Below, piece after piece: positions 1 through 8,040 of a DNA stretch of 34,987 bases. Position 1 is the stretch's first letter. Every line of letters starts with the position of its first letter. This DNA comes from an uncultured Treponema sp. (GTDB lineage: Bacteria; Spirochaetota; Spirochaetia; Treponematales; Treponemataceae). A model generated the notes under the pieces. The model was not told where the DNA came from. It searched no databases and saw only the letters and a program-made list of their open reading frames with translations. Both the position numbers and the translations under genes were made by a program. Location of the stretch: the NCBI GenBank assembly GCA_945877425.1, contig CAMCRZ010000027.1, positions 1-34,987 of the forward strand, in the 5' to 3' direction.

Positions 1-54
1 CAAATATGCTTGCAATCTCAAACCATCTTTTTAGGTCTTAAGTTGATGATGTTG

Positions 55-213
55 GCCGCCGCCCGGTCGTACTTGCCAAACAGCTGCAACTTATTCCAGC
101 CAAGCTGTACGTAAGTTTTCACTCTTCTTTTTTAGTTCCAGCAGCAAAACTCAAAGCCCGCACTTCCCTACAAACCCCCTCTCGCAAAGCATACAATTCT
201 TCGCAAGAACAAG
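55..213 (+). repeat. Dispersed ~158-bp repeat, copy A (tandem with copy B)
   Basis: This copy aligns with the next one at an offset of 158-160 bp. Shared blocks include CCAGCAGCAAAAC (138-150 and 296-308), CTCGCAAAGCATACA against CTCGTAAAGCATACA, and CAAGAACA(A/G)GCGCCG (204-218 and 362-376). Divergence between copies is visible throughout. The offset is not a multiple of three. In the minus frame that is open in copy B, this copy has a TGA stop. Base composition is richer in GC than the flanking DNA. It is best described as a non-coding or decayed dispersed repeat. Confidence 0.8.
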
Positions 214-376
214 CGCCGTCGCCCGGCGTACTTGAGCAAGAGCTGCATCTTCTTCCAAGACACTGCACGTAAGCGCACACTCTTCTTCCAAAGTTCCAGC
301 AGCAAAACTTAAACCTTCCGCTTCCCTGCAAAGCCCCTCTCGTAAAGCATACACTTCCCGTCAAGAACAGGCGCCG
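214..376 (+). repeat. Dispersed ~158-bp repeat, copy B (tandem with copy A)
   Basis: This is the second tandem copy and the closest match to the inverted copy near the right edge. Shared blocks with that copy include AGCTGCATCTT, CACTGCACGTAAGCG against CGCTGCACGTAAACG, and CACTCTTCTTCCAAAG against CACTCTTTTTCCAAAG. The minus strand of this copy is open and reads as a Glu/Ala-rich peptide containing LSFAAGT. The same frame is interrupted by stops in copies A and C, so coding function is doubtful. The copy ends about 70 bases before the GH42 palindrome. Confidence 0.8.
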
Positions 377-445
377 CATCAAGACAAAATAAAAGCAAAA
401 AGTGTTGAACAAAACAATGTAATAGGCTAAAACTGAGTTATACTT

Positions 446-461
446 ATGAAAAGGTTTTCAT
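446..461. promoter_or_regulatory. Perfect 16-bp palindrome before GH42 gene, candidate operator
   Basis: The sequence ATGAAAA-GG-TTTTCAT has perfect 7-bp arms. It sits 12 bases before the GH42 start codon, just upstream of the GGAGG ribosome binding site and downstream of a possible TATACT -10 box. A symmetric site at this position could block transcription or early elongation. It would suit a sugar-responsive LacI- or GntR-type repressor, but no regulator gene lies next to it in the window. The role is inferred from symmetry and position only. Confidence 0.5.
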
Positions 462-473
462 TACGGAGGAATC

Positions 474-2528
474 ATGATAAACAATCCATCAGTAAACAAG
501 ATTTTGTACGGCGGCGACTATAACCCTGAACAATGGAGCCTGGAAGAAAGGCAGCGTGACATGGAAATGCTTCCTAAAGCAGGCATTGATATAGTTACTC
601 TAAACGTATTCAGCTGGGCAAAACTTCAGCCACAGGAGGACACATACGACTTTTCAGACTTAGACAGAATTGTTGATATGGTCAGCGAAAAAGGCATGAA
701 AATCTGCATGGCAACATCAACTGCGGCACACCCTGCATGGATGGCAAAACGCTACCCAGACATTCTTCGTGTTGACATAGACGGCAGAAAGCACACATTC
801 GGTTCACGGCACAACTCATGCCCGAACAGCCCCACTTACAGAAAATACGCACCGCTTTTGGCAAAAAAACTTGCAGAACGTTACGGCAAAAGAGAAAACA
901 TTCTTGCATGGCACATTTCAAATGAATACGGCGGATTGTGTTACTGCGACAACTGCAAAAAGGCATGGCATCAATGGCTGAAAAATAAATATCAGACTAT
1001 AGAAAACCTTAACGAAAAATGGAACACATCATTCTGGAGCCACACTTACTACAACTGGGACGAAATTCAGGTTCCAAGCCACATAAACGAAAGATGGAAC
1101 AATATCCACACAAACGTTCAGTCACAGACAATTGATTACTACAGATTCAACACAGAAGGCATTGTAAATATGTACAGAATGGAAGCTGATGCAATTCACA
1201 GCGTTCTTCCTGATGCAAAAATCACCACTAACCTTATGTCAACTTACCCTGAACTTGACTACAACAAATTTGCTCCTTACATGGATTTCATAAGCTGGGA
1301 CAATTATCCTTTTCCACAGGATTCATACACTAACACTGCATTCAAGCATGAAGTTATGCGAGGACTTAAACCGGAAAAGCCGTTCTGCTTAATGGAATCG
1401 ACACCAGGCGTTACTAACTGGCAGCCCTACAATTCACTGAAAAAGCCGGGATTTATGAGACTTTTAAGCTATCAGGCAATTGCTCACGGTGCTGATACAG
1501 TTATGTTTTTCCAGATGAGAAGAAGCCGTGGTTGTTGTGAAAAATTTCACGGTGCAGTAATTGATCACTATCCTTCAACTGAAACGAGGGTTTTTAAAGA
1601 AACAGCTGCACTTGGAAAAGAACTTTATGCTCTTTCAGATAAGTTTTTAAATTCCATTCAGCAGGCGGAAACGGCAATACTTTTTGACTGGAACTGTATG
1701 TGGGGCGTTATGTTCAGTTCAGGTCCTTCTGTTGATTTCAAGTACACTGACGAAGTTTACAAGTATTACGATGCATTCTGCAAACAGAACATTCCTGTAG
1801 ACGTTATTTCTCCAGACAAAGATTTCAGCAAGTACAAAGTTATAATTGCTCCAGCACTTTATATGGTATCTCATGAAAATGCTGAAAAAATAAAGAACTT
1901 TACAGAAAACGGCGGAACTTTTTTAACTACAGTTATGAGCGGCATGACTGATGAAAATGATCTTGTTACCGCACTGGGATATCCAGGAGAATTGCGTAAA
2001 GTCTGCGGCATTTGGGCTGAAGAAACAGATGCACTTCTTCCGGGCAAGTCAAATTCCTTTGTTTTCAAAAATGAACTTTCGGAAAATTTAAAAGGCAGAA
2101 GCGAACAGGCTGTAATTTTATGTGATGTAATTCACGCTGAAGGAGCAGAAGTTATTGCAACTTACGGAAGTGATTTTTACAAAGGCACTCCTGTAATTAC
2201 AAAAAATTCTTTCGGCAAAGGAAAAGCCTGGTATGTAGGAAGCTGTTTTAAAAACGAAAGTGAAATTCTTCCTGAACTTATTCTTGAAATTGCAAAAGAA
2301 GCAGGCGTTAACCAAATATTGCCTTATACAAAGAATATTGAAGCAACGGAACGTGTAAATACAGAAGGAAAGCGCTTTGTGTTTATCCTTAACGAAGGAA
2401 ATGAAAATTCCCGGATAAACATTCCTTTTGGAGGAACGGAACTTTTAACAGGAAAATCCCTTGAAAAGAATTCTTCTGTTGAACTTAAGCCTTTTGACGT
2501 GCTTATTGTAGAAAAAAACAGCTTGTAA
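474..2528 (+). CDS. Beta-galactosidase, glycoside hydrolase family 42
   Basis: This enzyme hydrolyses terminal beta-galactosides, most likely from oligosaccharides inside the cell, since no signal peptide is present. The 684 residues fit the usual GH42 length. The N-terminus has the family signature YGGDYNPEQW (residues 12-21). Glu151 in HISNEYGG is the expected acid/base and Glu308 in LMESTPG the nucleophile. Cys116, Cys156, Cys158 and Cys161 reproduce the spacing of the structural zinc site known from the Thermus A4 enzyme. A TIM barrel occupies about residues 1-390, followed by the trimerisation domain and a small C-terminal beta domain ending at VEKNSL. The ATG follows GGAGG with good spacing. 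It stands alone, with a palindrome upstream and a terminator downstream. The exact substrate (lactose or plant/mucin galactosides) cannot be told from sequence. Confidence 0.95.
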   Translation: MINNPSVNKILYGGDYNPEQWSLEERQRDMEMLPKAGIDIVTLNVFSWAKLQPQEDTYDFSDLDRIVDMVSEKGMKICMATSTAAHPAWMAKRYPDILRVDIDGRKHTFGSRHNSCPNSPTYRKYAPLLAKKLAERYGKRENILAWHISNEYGGLCYCDNCKKAWHQWLKNKYQTIENLNEKWNTSFWSHTYYNWDEIQVPSHINERWNNIHTNVQSQTIDYYRFNTEGIVNMYRMEADAIHSVLPDAKITTNLMSTYPELDYNKFAPYMDFISWDNYPFPQDSYTNTAFKHEVMRGLKPEKPFCLMESTPGVTNWQPYNSLKKPGFMRLLSYQAIAHGADTVMFFQMRRSRGCCEKFHGAVIDHYPSTETRVFKETAALGKELYALSDKFLNSIQQAETAILFDWNCMWGVMFSSGPSVDFKYTDEVYKYYDAFCKQNIPVDVISPDKDFSKYKVIIAPALYMVSHENAEKIKNFTENGGTFLTTVMSGMTDENDLVTALGYPGELRKVCGIWAEETDALLPGKSNSFVFKNELSENLKGRSEQAVILCDVIHAEGAEVIATYGSDFYKGTPVITKNSFGKGKAWYVGSCFKNESEILPELILEIAKEAGVNQILPYTKNIEATERVNTEGKRFVFILNEGNENSRINIPFGGTELLTGKSLEKNSSVELKPFDVLIVEKNSL

Positions 2529-2539
2529 TTTTTCCTCCA

Positions 2540-2565
2540 CCACACTGTGACAAAACACAGTGTGG
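2540..2565. terminator. Stem-loop between convergent GH42 and lysS genes
   Basis: CCACACTGTG (2540-2549) pairs perfectly with CACAGTGTGG (2556-2565) around the loop ACAAAA. It lies in the 49-base gap between two convergent genes and could serve both strands. The following T-run on the plus strand is poor (TATTTG), so termination efficiency is uncertain. Confidence 0.7.
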
Positions 2566-2577
2566 TATTTGCTGCAA

Positions 2578-4209
2578 TCAGTAAACGGAAAGAATTTTCT
2601 GAAGCTTTTCTTTTCCTATAATCTTCATAAAGTTTGCAAGACGAGGTCCCTGATCTTTTCCTATCAATGCATGGTACATTGCAGTAAACAGGGCTTTTGC
2701 TTCAAGACCCAGTCCGGTAGCAATATCATACATTGCCTGCTGACATTCTTTGTCCAGAGCATAATTTTCAAGATTAGGTACAACTTCATCACGAACTTTC
2801 TGAACAGCAGTAAGCATTGTGCCTGTAATATCATCAGCTTTACTTCCGTCGTCCCTTAAGCGGAAACACATATCAGCGGCACAGTCAGGAGCACTTTCTG
2901 TAATCCAATACCATGCGCACTTTGCACGGCGCTTAAGACATTCAACTTGTTCAGGTTTTATATCCTTAAGGGAAGCAATAACTTCATCAATATTTCCGGA
3001 ATAAGTCTGAAGCAATGTGGTAAGCATACGGAAACTTATCTGATAAGGCTGAACTTCCGGCATTCCTTCAATCTGACTTAATTCATAAATGCGTTTTTCA
3101 CGGAGAATGATACTTTCTTTTTTAGCAGGATCTTTTTCCTTTGGCTCTTCAATTCCCCATGCAATGCGTTCTGTTCTGTCGTAAGCTTCGTAAATTGCAA
3201 GTACGTCAAGGTCAAAACTGATTGAAAATTCGTGATCAACTTTGTTAGAAGCAAAAATGTAACGCAAAACTTCTGGCTGGTAAACTTCAAGTGCATCAAC
3301 TAAAGAAATAACTTTTCCTTTTGAAGAACTCATTTTTCCAGGAACGCCCTTAAGCTTAACAAAGTCGTACTTCATTGTAACAGGTGCATCCCAGCCGAAC
3401 ACTTTTTTGGAAACAAGTTTAGCCGTATCGTAACTTCCGCCAGGACTTATGTGATCTTTTCCGCCTGGTTCAAATACAACTTTTTCTTCGTTCCATCTCA
3501 TTGGCCAGTCAACACGCCAGCCTAACTTAAATTCCTTAGATGTACGTAAATCGCCTTTTTCTTCATGACCACAGCTTGTGCATTTGTAAGAAACGCCGTA
3601 TTCGCCGTCATAATCTGTAATTTCAGTTGTGTCTTTATTGCACTTGCAGCAGAAGGCAGCTATAGGCCAGTAAACGTCTTCCGGCTTCATTTTGTGTTCA
3701 TCGTCACGGTATTCATTAAGGCACTGCTTTATAAGCTCACGGTTCTGCATTGCTTTTTTCATGCCTTCTGTGTAGCGGTTTGCCCTGTATCTGCTTGCCT
3801 GATAAAGAAATTCCGGATGAATTCCAACACGAGGAAGCTGAACTTCAATATCAACTTCATGATGACGTGCATAATTTTCATCACGCTTAAAAGTATCAGG
3901 AACCATTGTAATAGGGTAACGCAGATATTTTTCCAACTCTTCAGGTTCAGGCATATTGGCAGGCACTTTGCGGAAAACATCGTAGTCGTCCCATGAATAA
4001 ATAAAGCGTACGTTTCTGCCTCTGTCCCTTAAAGCACGGACAATTAAATCAACAGTAATAATTTCACGGAAATTTCCAATATGAACTGTTCCGGAAGGCG
4101 TAATTCCTGAAGCACAAGTATAAGATTCAAGATCGCCTTTTTCTTTTAAAATACGTGCAGCCTGTAAATCTGCCCAATGACATAATTCTTTTTCATTTCG
4201 TTCTGACAT
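2578..4209 (-). CDS. lysS: Lysyl-tRNA synthetase, class I
   Basis: This enzyme charges tRNA-Lys with lysine using ATP in the cytoplasm. It belongs to the class I LysRS family found in archaea, spirochaetes and some other bacteria, not the usual bacterial class II enzyme. Numbered from the ATG at 4209, the HIGH-type motif is HIGN at 43-46 and KMSSS is at 292-296. Cysteine pairs near residues 187-190 and 210-213 look like a zinc site. The C-terminal half is the helical anticodon-binding region. Length is 543 residues, normal for the family. A TTG at 4218 extends the frame by three residues, but the ATG at 4209 is preferred because a strong promoter ends only eight bases upstream of it. No Shine-Dalgarno is visible, which fits a nearly leaderless mRNA. 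Transcription converges with the GH42 gene. Confidence 0.95.
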   Translation of the reverse strand: MSERNEKELCHWADLQAARILKEKGDLESYTCASGITPSGTVHIGNFREIITVDLIVRALRDRGRNVRFIYSWDDYDVFRKVPANMPEPEELEKYLRYPITMVPDTFKRDENYARHHEVDIEVQLPRVGIHPEFLYQASRYRANRYTEGMKKAMQNRELIKQCLNEYRDDEHKMKPEDVYWPIAAFCCKCNKDTTEITDYDGEYGVSYKCTSCGHEEKGDLRTSKEFKLGWRVDWPMRWNEEKVVFEPGGKDHISPGGSYDTAKLVSKKVFGWDAPVTMKYDFVKLKGVPGKMSSSKGKVISLVDALEVYQPEVLRYIFASNKVDHEFSISFDLDVLAIYEAYDRTERIAWGIEEPKEKDPAKKESIILREKRIYELSQIEGMPEVQPYQISFRMLTTLLQTYSGNIDEVIASLKDIKPEQVECLKRRAKCAWYWITESAPDCAADMCFRLRDDGSKADDITGTMLTAVQKVRDEVVPNLENYALDKECQQAMYDIATGLGLEAKALFTAMYHALIGKDQGPRLANFMKIIGKEKLQKILSVY

Positions 4210-4217
4210 AATGGGCA

Positions 4218-4246
4218 ATTATAGTAATTTTTTTAACAAGATACAA
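4218..4246 (-). promoter_or_regulatory. Sigma-70-type promoter of lysS, nearly leaderless
   Basis: On the minus strand TTGTAT (4241-4246), a 17-base spacer and a perfect TATAAT (4218-4223) are followed by TGCCCATT and the ATG. Transcription would start about two bases before the start codon, leaving no room for a ribosome binding site. Confidence 0.65.
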
Positions 4247-4294
4247 TCTATTTGTTTTGTTAATTTTCAGTTGTTTCAATCGATTTCAGCAGTT

Positions 4295-5320
4295 TCAGTC
4301 TATCGGATAAGATTCAAAGCCTGCATTTTTCAGTAAAGTGCCTGTCGTTTTTTCGCTGTTTTCATCAACTGCAGTAATATAGTAAACTGTTCCGCTGCTT
4401 CTTTTTTCAGAATAAACGTAAGCGTCAAATCCTGCATTTCTTGCTTTTTCTGCTAAATCAAGGGCATTTTTCTTTTCACGGAAAAGCCCCAGCTGCCACT
4501 TTCTTTTCCCGGAATTTTCCCTTTCAATAAGATTAAGCTTGCTTGTGGAACTTTCTTGCGTATTCTTAACGGTTTCAGTTTCAGCTTTAGTTTCTGCAGG
4601 AACGGCTGAATTTTCTCCCCTGCCGTTTTTTCTGGGCACAAAATACCAAAACGGCGACGTCATAACCTGAGCTTCACCTTTTACAATCAAGGATTCTGCG
4701 CTGTCAGGATAATCTTTTAAAAGCGTCTCACCGTAAGGCCTTTCTCCCGTAATGTACCATAATGTAAAAAGAAGTTCCGGTCTTACAGGCTTTAAGCTTT
4801 CCATTGTAACGTAAGCTTTAAGCAATGCAACTGTGTCCTGAATTTCGCTGTATTCGCCTGCCCTGCACAATGAACTCCATACGCTGTACAAAGTAATGTA
4901 AGCCTGCACTGCCTGATTTTTTGAAGAACGTACTGCCGAGTTTAAATAAGAGTCTGCTGTTTCGTAATCACCTGAACACAAACTTGCCCTGACTGCATCA
5001 AGTACAAGCTGCTCTGTTGTAACTTTAGGCATATTTTTTGCATCGGCGGCACTTATTCCTGCACTTTGGGCGTAAGAGTGGCTTGCATCTGTGTAAACTC
5101 CTAACTGTTCCTGCAATGTTCCAAGAAAATACAGAAGCGACCTTTTATCTGCAGCCGAAGCACATTCTTCCATATGATTTTTCAAATATTCTATGCTTTC
5201 CTGCACTGTGTCACATTCCAGACTTTCCTTGCGCAAAGTTTCTGCACTTTTTTTTAATGTTTCACTGAAAGCAGCAACTGTAAAAATCAATGTAAGGAAA
5301 AAACAGAATATTTTTTTCAT
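4295..5320 (-). CDS. Periplasmic protein with helical repeats and C-terminal SPOR domain
   Basis: This 341-residue protein is probably exported and binds peptidoglycan. The N-terminus MKKIFCFFLTLIFTVAAFS is a typical signal peptide with no lipobox. Residues about 25-210 are helical and resemble TPR-type repeats with recurring Leu/Ala/Tyr positions. A low-complexity Glu/Thr/Ser linker (about 235-265) leads to a SPOR domain starting at WQLGLFREKKNALDLAEKA and ending at GFESYPID. SPOR domains bind denuded glycan strands at division sites. The start codon overlaps the stop of the upstream LapA-like gene by four bases (ATGA), so the two are probably translationally coupled in one operon. A role in cell division or wall remodelling is inferred from the SPOR domain. 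Individual repeat boundaries are not certain. Confidence 0.85.
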   Translation of the reverse strand: MKKIFCFFLTLIFTVAAFSETLKKSAETLRKESLECDTVQESIEYLKNHMEECASAADKRSLLYFLGTLQEQLGVYTDASHSYAQSAGISAADAKNMPKVTTEQLVLDAVRASLCSGDYETADSYLNSAVRSSKNQAVQAYITLYSVWSSLCRAGEYSEIQDTVALLKAYVTMESLKPVRPELLFTLWYITGERPYGETLLKDYPDSAESLIVKGEAQVMTSPFWYFVPRKNGRGENSAVPAETKAETETVKNTQESSTSKLNLIERENSGKRKWQLGLFREKKNALDLAEKARNAGFDAYVYSEKRSSGTVYYITAVDENSEKTTGTLLKNAGFESYPID

Positions 5321-5625
5321 TTTTCTATGCCGTCGCTTTTCGAATCAGTTTTTTCGCCTAAGCTTTCATCTTCCTGCTCTTTTTCTGACTTGATTTCTTT
5401 TTCTGACTTGCTCTCTTTTTTAGCTTTAGATTTTTCGCCGTTTGAAACAAGCATAATTGGAATTGTTACTAAAACTCCTAAAATGAATGATGCCAACAAA
5501 GCGTAAAATACAGGTATTCCTTTAAAAGTTTTTATTATCCAGATGTTGCATGTGTTCTGTAAGTTAAATCCTGCAATTACAACGATTAAAACAATAAGTA
5601 AAAGTAATCCAATAAATCTTTTCAT
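5317..5625 (-). CDS. LapA-domain (DUF1049-like) small inner-membrane protein
   Basis: The 102 residues contain two membrane segments (about residues 4-20 and 40-62) in the arrangement seen in LapA/DUF1049 proteins, including the FNLQNT motif after the first helix. A highly charged Lys/Glu/Ser tail (65-102) is probably cytoplasmic. In E. coli LapA acts with LapB in controlling lipopolysaccharide synthesis. Treponemes generally lack LPS, so that function cannot be transferred directly. The ATG follows GGAG at a good distance, and a strong promoter lies at 5654-5682. It is the first gene of a two-gene operon with the SPOR-domain protein. Confidence 0.8.
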   Translation of the reverse strand: MKRFIGLLLLIVLIVVIAGFNLQNTCNIWIIKTFKGIPVFYALLASFILGVLVTIPIMLVSNGEKSKAKKESKSEKEIKSEKEQEDESLGEKTDSKSDGIEK

Positions 5626-5653
5626 AAATATCTCCGTTTCAGAATATCACTTT

Positions 5654-5682
5654 ATTATACAACTGAAAAAATCTGTTTTCAA
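5654..5682 (-). promoter_or_regulatory. Sigma-70-type promoter of the lapA-like/SPOR operon
   Basis: On the minus strand TTGAAA (5677-5682), a 17-base spacer and TATAAT (5654-5659) give a near-consensus promoter. The predicted start near 5647 leaves a leader of about 22 bases that includes the GGAG ribosome binding site of the LapA-like gene. Confidence 0.75.
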
Positions 5683-5747
5683 CACGGAAAGTCCTGCTAT
5701 CGTACCTTATGTGTGCTTTCTGAGAGCTTTCTGTAGATGCCGTAAAA

Positions 5748-7148
5748 TCAAGTGCAGAGTGTGCCTCTGTATGTATTTCCGTTTAAGGAATCAATGTGAA
5801 CAGTTACAAACTTTCCTATTAGAGAAGGGCTTCCTGCAAATGCAACCCTTTCATTCTGCTCTGTTTTGCCAAGAAGTTCACTTTTATTGTCACGGCTTAT
5901 AATGTCGGCAAGAACTTTAACTGTTTTTCCCACACGGCCTGTCATTACTTCATTTTGAATTTTAAGCTGAAGATCTATAACTTTTTGGAGGCGCTTTTTC
6001 TTTTCTTCCAAAGGAATTTGATTTTCCATCCTGGCAGCCGGTGTTCCTTCACGAGGATTATAATAGTACATAAATGCACTTTCATATTTAACTTCTTCCA
6101 TTAAAGTTAAAACTTCTTCTGCATCTTCCTGAGTTTCTCCTGGAAAACCAAGCATAATGTCAGTGGAAAGGACAAGATCTGGAATTCTTGACTTTAACTT
6201 TCCAATCAGTTCAAGGTAACTTTCCCTTGTGTATTTTCTGTTCATTGCCTTTAAAATCTTAGTTGAACCGTGCTGGACTGCAATGTGAAGCCCTTTGCAT
6301 ATATGGCTGTCTGCGGCAATTACGTCAATAAGTTCATCAGAAAAATCTTTAGGATTACTTGATTCAAAACGTATCCACTCTATTGAAGATTTTGTGCTGT
6401 CAAGGTGAGAACTTATTTTCTGCAGAAGTTTTGGGAAATTAATTTCATTTCCCTTTTCATCTGTTCCTTTGTAAGAATTTACGTTCTGACCTAAAAGTGT
6501 AATTTCCTTTACTCCGCGCTTTGAAAGAATATCAAGTTCATTTAAAATCTGAACAAGTGGACGGCTTACTTCCCTTCCGCGAACATAAGGTACAATGCAG
6601 TAGGAACAGAAGTTGTTGCAGCCATGCATAATCGGAACGAATGTAGAAAAAGCTCCTTCTTCGTAACTTGTTTCTGCAAAAGAATAGACAGGCTCTTCTT
6701 CAATTTCAGCAAGGGTTTCGTTGTTTTCTACAGCAGTAATGATTTCACCGAATTTGTTTTTGGCGTAAGTTCCTACAACGTAATCTACACAAGGCCAGTC
6801 TTTCTGCAAAGTTTTTAAAAGACGTTCAGCCATGCAGCCCATTACTACAATTTTAAGGGGAACAATTCCGTTTTCATTTACAAAGTCTACAGCTTTTTTC
6901 ATTTCTTCACTTTTAAGCTTTGCATCTTTGTCTTTGCTGCGGACTTTTTTTAATCCAGTGTAAAATCCAAGTCGACCGAATATTCTTGTTTCAGCAGTAG
7001 CACGTACGGAACAGGTGTTTATTACAACCATATCTGCACTTTCGCAGTTTTCAGCTTTTGTCCAGCCTCTTGAAATAAGGATTTGTTCTACAGAAGCAGA
7101 TTCTGCAATATTCATTTCACAGCCGTAAGTTTCAAAAAAATATTTCAT
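5748..7148 (-). CDS. miaB: tRNA-2-methylthio-N6-dimethylallyladenosine synthase MiaB
   Basis: This radical-SAM methylthiotransferase adds a methylthio group to i6A37 of tRNAs reading UNN codons. Numbered from the ATG at 7148, the UPF0004 domain supplies Cys10 (ETYGCEMN), Cys46 (NTCSVR) and Cys105 (VMGCMAERL) for one [4Fe-4S] cluster. CNNFCSYC (Cys177, Cys181, Cys184) binds the SAM cluster. The motif AVQHGSTKILKAMNRKYT is the family's QSGS region with His in place of the usual Ser. A TRAM domain fills about 395-466. The Cys46-Cys105 spacing is some 26 residues longer than usual because of a charged insertion around residues 68-98. A TTG at 7166 would add six residues, but it has no ribosome binding site; GGAG lies 12 bases before the ATG, and MKYFFETYGC is the usual family N-terminus. 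Specificity as MiaB rather than MtaB or RimO rests on overall pattern. Confidence 0.92.
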   Translation of the reverse strand: MKYFFETYGCEMNIAESASVEQILISRGWTKAENCESADMVVINTCSVRATAETRIFGRLGFYTGLKKVRSKDKDAKLKSEEMKKAVDFVNENGIVPLKIVVMGCMAERLLKTLQKDWPCVDYVVGTYAKNKFGEIITAVENNETLAEIEEEPVYSFAETSYEEGAFSTFVPIMHGCNNFCSYCIVPYVRGREVSRPLVQILNELDILSKRGVKEITLLGQNVNSYKGTDEKGNEINFPKLLQKISSHLDSTKSSIEWIRFESSNPKDFSDELIDVIAADSHICKGLHIAVQHGSTKILKAMNRKYTRESYLELIGKLKSRIPDLVLSTDIMLGFPGETQEDAEEVLTLMEEVKYESAFMYYYNPREGTPAARMENQIPLEEKKKRLQKVIDLQLKIQNEVMTGRVGKTVKVLADIISRDNKSELLGKTEQNERVAFAGSPSLIGKFVTVHIDSLNGNTYRGTLCT

Positions 7149-7208
7149 CTGAATGATTTTCTCCAAGTTTAGTTTTTATAAAAATCAAAGTCTGTCGGTA
7201 AGCTAAGC

Positions 7209-8012
7209 TTAAAGTCCGCAATTAAATTCCGTGTAAGCATAGGCGTTGTGGTTGTGGATGCTTTCAAAGTTTTCACATTCTACGCTAAACCAGCTGAATG
7301 GTTTTTCGCAAAGGGAAAATTCCTTTAAACCAAGATAAACTTCCCTTACAACGTCTTCTACAAAACGGGGATTTTCGTAAGCGTGTTCAGTTACGAATTT
7401 TTCATCAGGGCGCTTTAAAATGCTGTACAAACCTTCAGAGGCAGAAGATTCAATTTTTTCAATTACGTCTTCAATCCAGAAAAGGCTTGTGTTTTGAAGT
7501 TTTACAGTTACAACTCCACGCTGATTGTGGGCACCGTACTGGCTTATTGCTTTTGAACAGGGACAAACTGTAGTTACGGGAACTTTTATTTCAAGAAAAA
7601 AATTCTCTTTCTTTTTTCCATCTGAATCAACTGAAACTTCACCTTCGTAAATGCAGTCGTATTTCATAATGCTTTTTGCTTTAGAAACAGGTGCCTGCTT
7701 TTCCATAAAAAAGGGAAAACTCATTGAACCGAAAGCTTTCTGTGCATCAAGAGCAGTGCGTATTTCTTCCAACATTCCAAGAAACTGCTTCATTCCAAGC
7801 TGCTCATAGTGATTGTGGAAAATTTCAATAAAGCGGCTCATGTGTGTTCCCTTGTAGTCGTGAGGAAGATTTACAAAAAGGTTTACAGTTGCCGTCGTTG
7901 CCTGAGTACCTTTATTTTTATCAAGTACGTTTACAGGATATTTTAGATTTTTAATTCCTACTTTTTTTAAAGGAATTTCCCTTGTATCCAAAGAATTCTG
8001 AATATCTACCAT
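7209..8012 (-). CDS. folE2: GTP cyclohydrolase FolE2 (type IB)
   Basis: This enzyme converts GTP to 7,8-dihydroneopterin triphosphate, the first step of folate (and possibly queuosine) synthesis. It is the zinc-independent type IB form. The family signature is clear: LPHDYKGTHMSRF (residues 49-61) and CPCSKAISQYGAHNQRG (150-166), where Cys150 and His162 are expected metal ligands. Length (267) is normal. It lies 28 bases downstream of folD on the same strand, so folD-folE2 likely form a small folate operon. A good Shine-Dalgarno is not visible. A type IB enzyme would keep working when zinc is scarce. Confidence 0.93.
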   Translation of the reverse strand: MVDIQNSLDTREIPLKKVGIKNLKYPVNVLDKNKGTQATTATVNLFVNLPHDYKGTHMSRFIEIFHNHYEQLGMKQFLGMLEEIRTALDAQKAFGSMSFPFFMEKQAPVSKAKSIMKYDCIYEGEVSVDSDGKKKENFFLEIKVPVTTVCPCSKAISQYGAHNQRGVVTVKLQNTSLFWIEDVIEKIESSASEGLYSILKRPDEKFVTEHAYENPRFVEDVVREVYLGLKEFSLCEKPFSWFSVECENFESIHNHNAYAYTEFNCGL

Positions 8013-8040
8013 AAATAAAATAACCGTTCAGTACAAATGT

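Larger units (their letters stand above)
1..473. other. Gene-free left edge with tandem repeats and GH42 control region
   Basis: I see no convincing gene here. Bases 1-54 show nothing recognisable. Bases 55-376 are two tandem copies of a GC-richer repeat (listed separately). Bases 377-473 are AT-rich and serve the GH42 gene: a palindrome at 446-461 and a Shine-Dalgarno GGAGG at 466-470. A possible weak promoter is TTGAAC (405-410) with TAAAAC (428-433) at 17-bp spacing; TATACT at 439-444 is an alternative -10. Open frames on the minus strand are produced by the repeats and change frame between copies, so I do not call them genes. Confidence 0.7.

Noticed and set aside
119..412. Minus-strand open frames of 97 and 67 residues over the left repeats
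   Set aside because: They run through tandem repeat copies whose 158-bp offset shifts the frame; equivalent frames in the other copies contain stops, and there is no convincing ribosome binding site.
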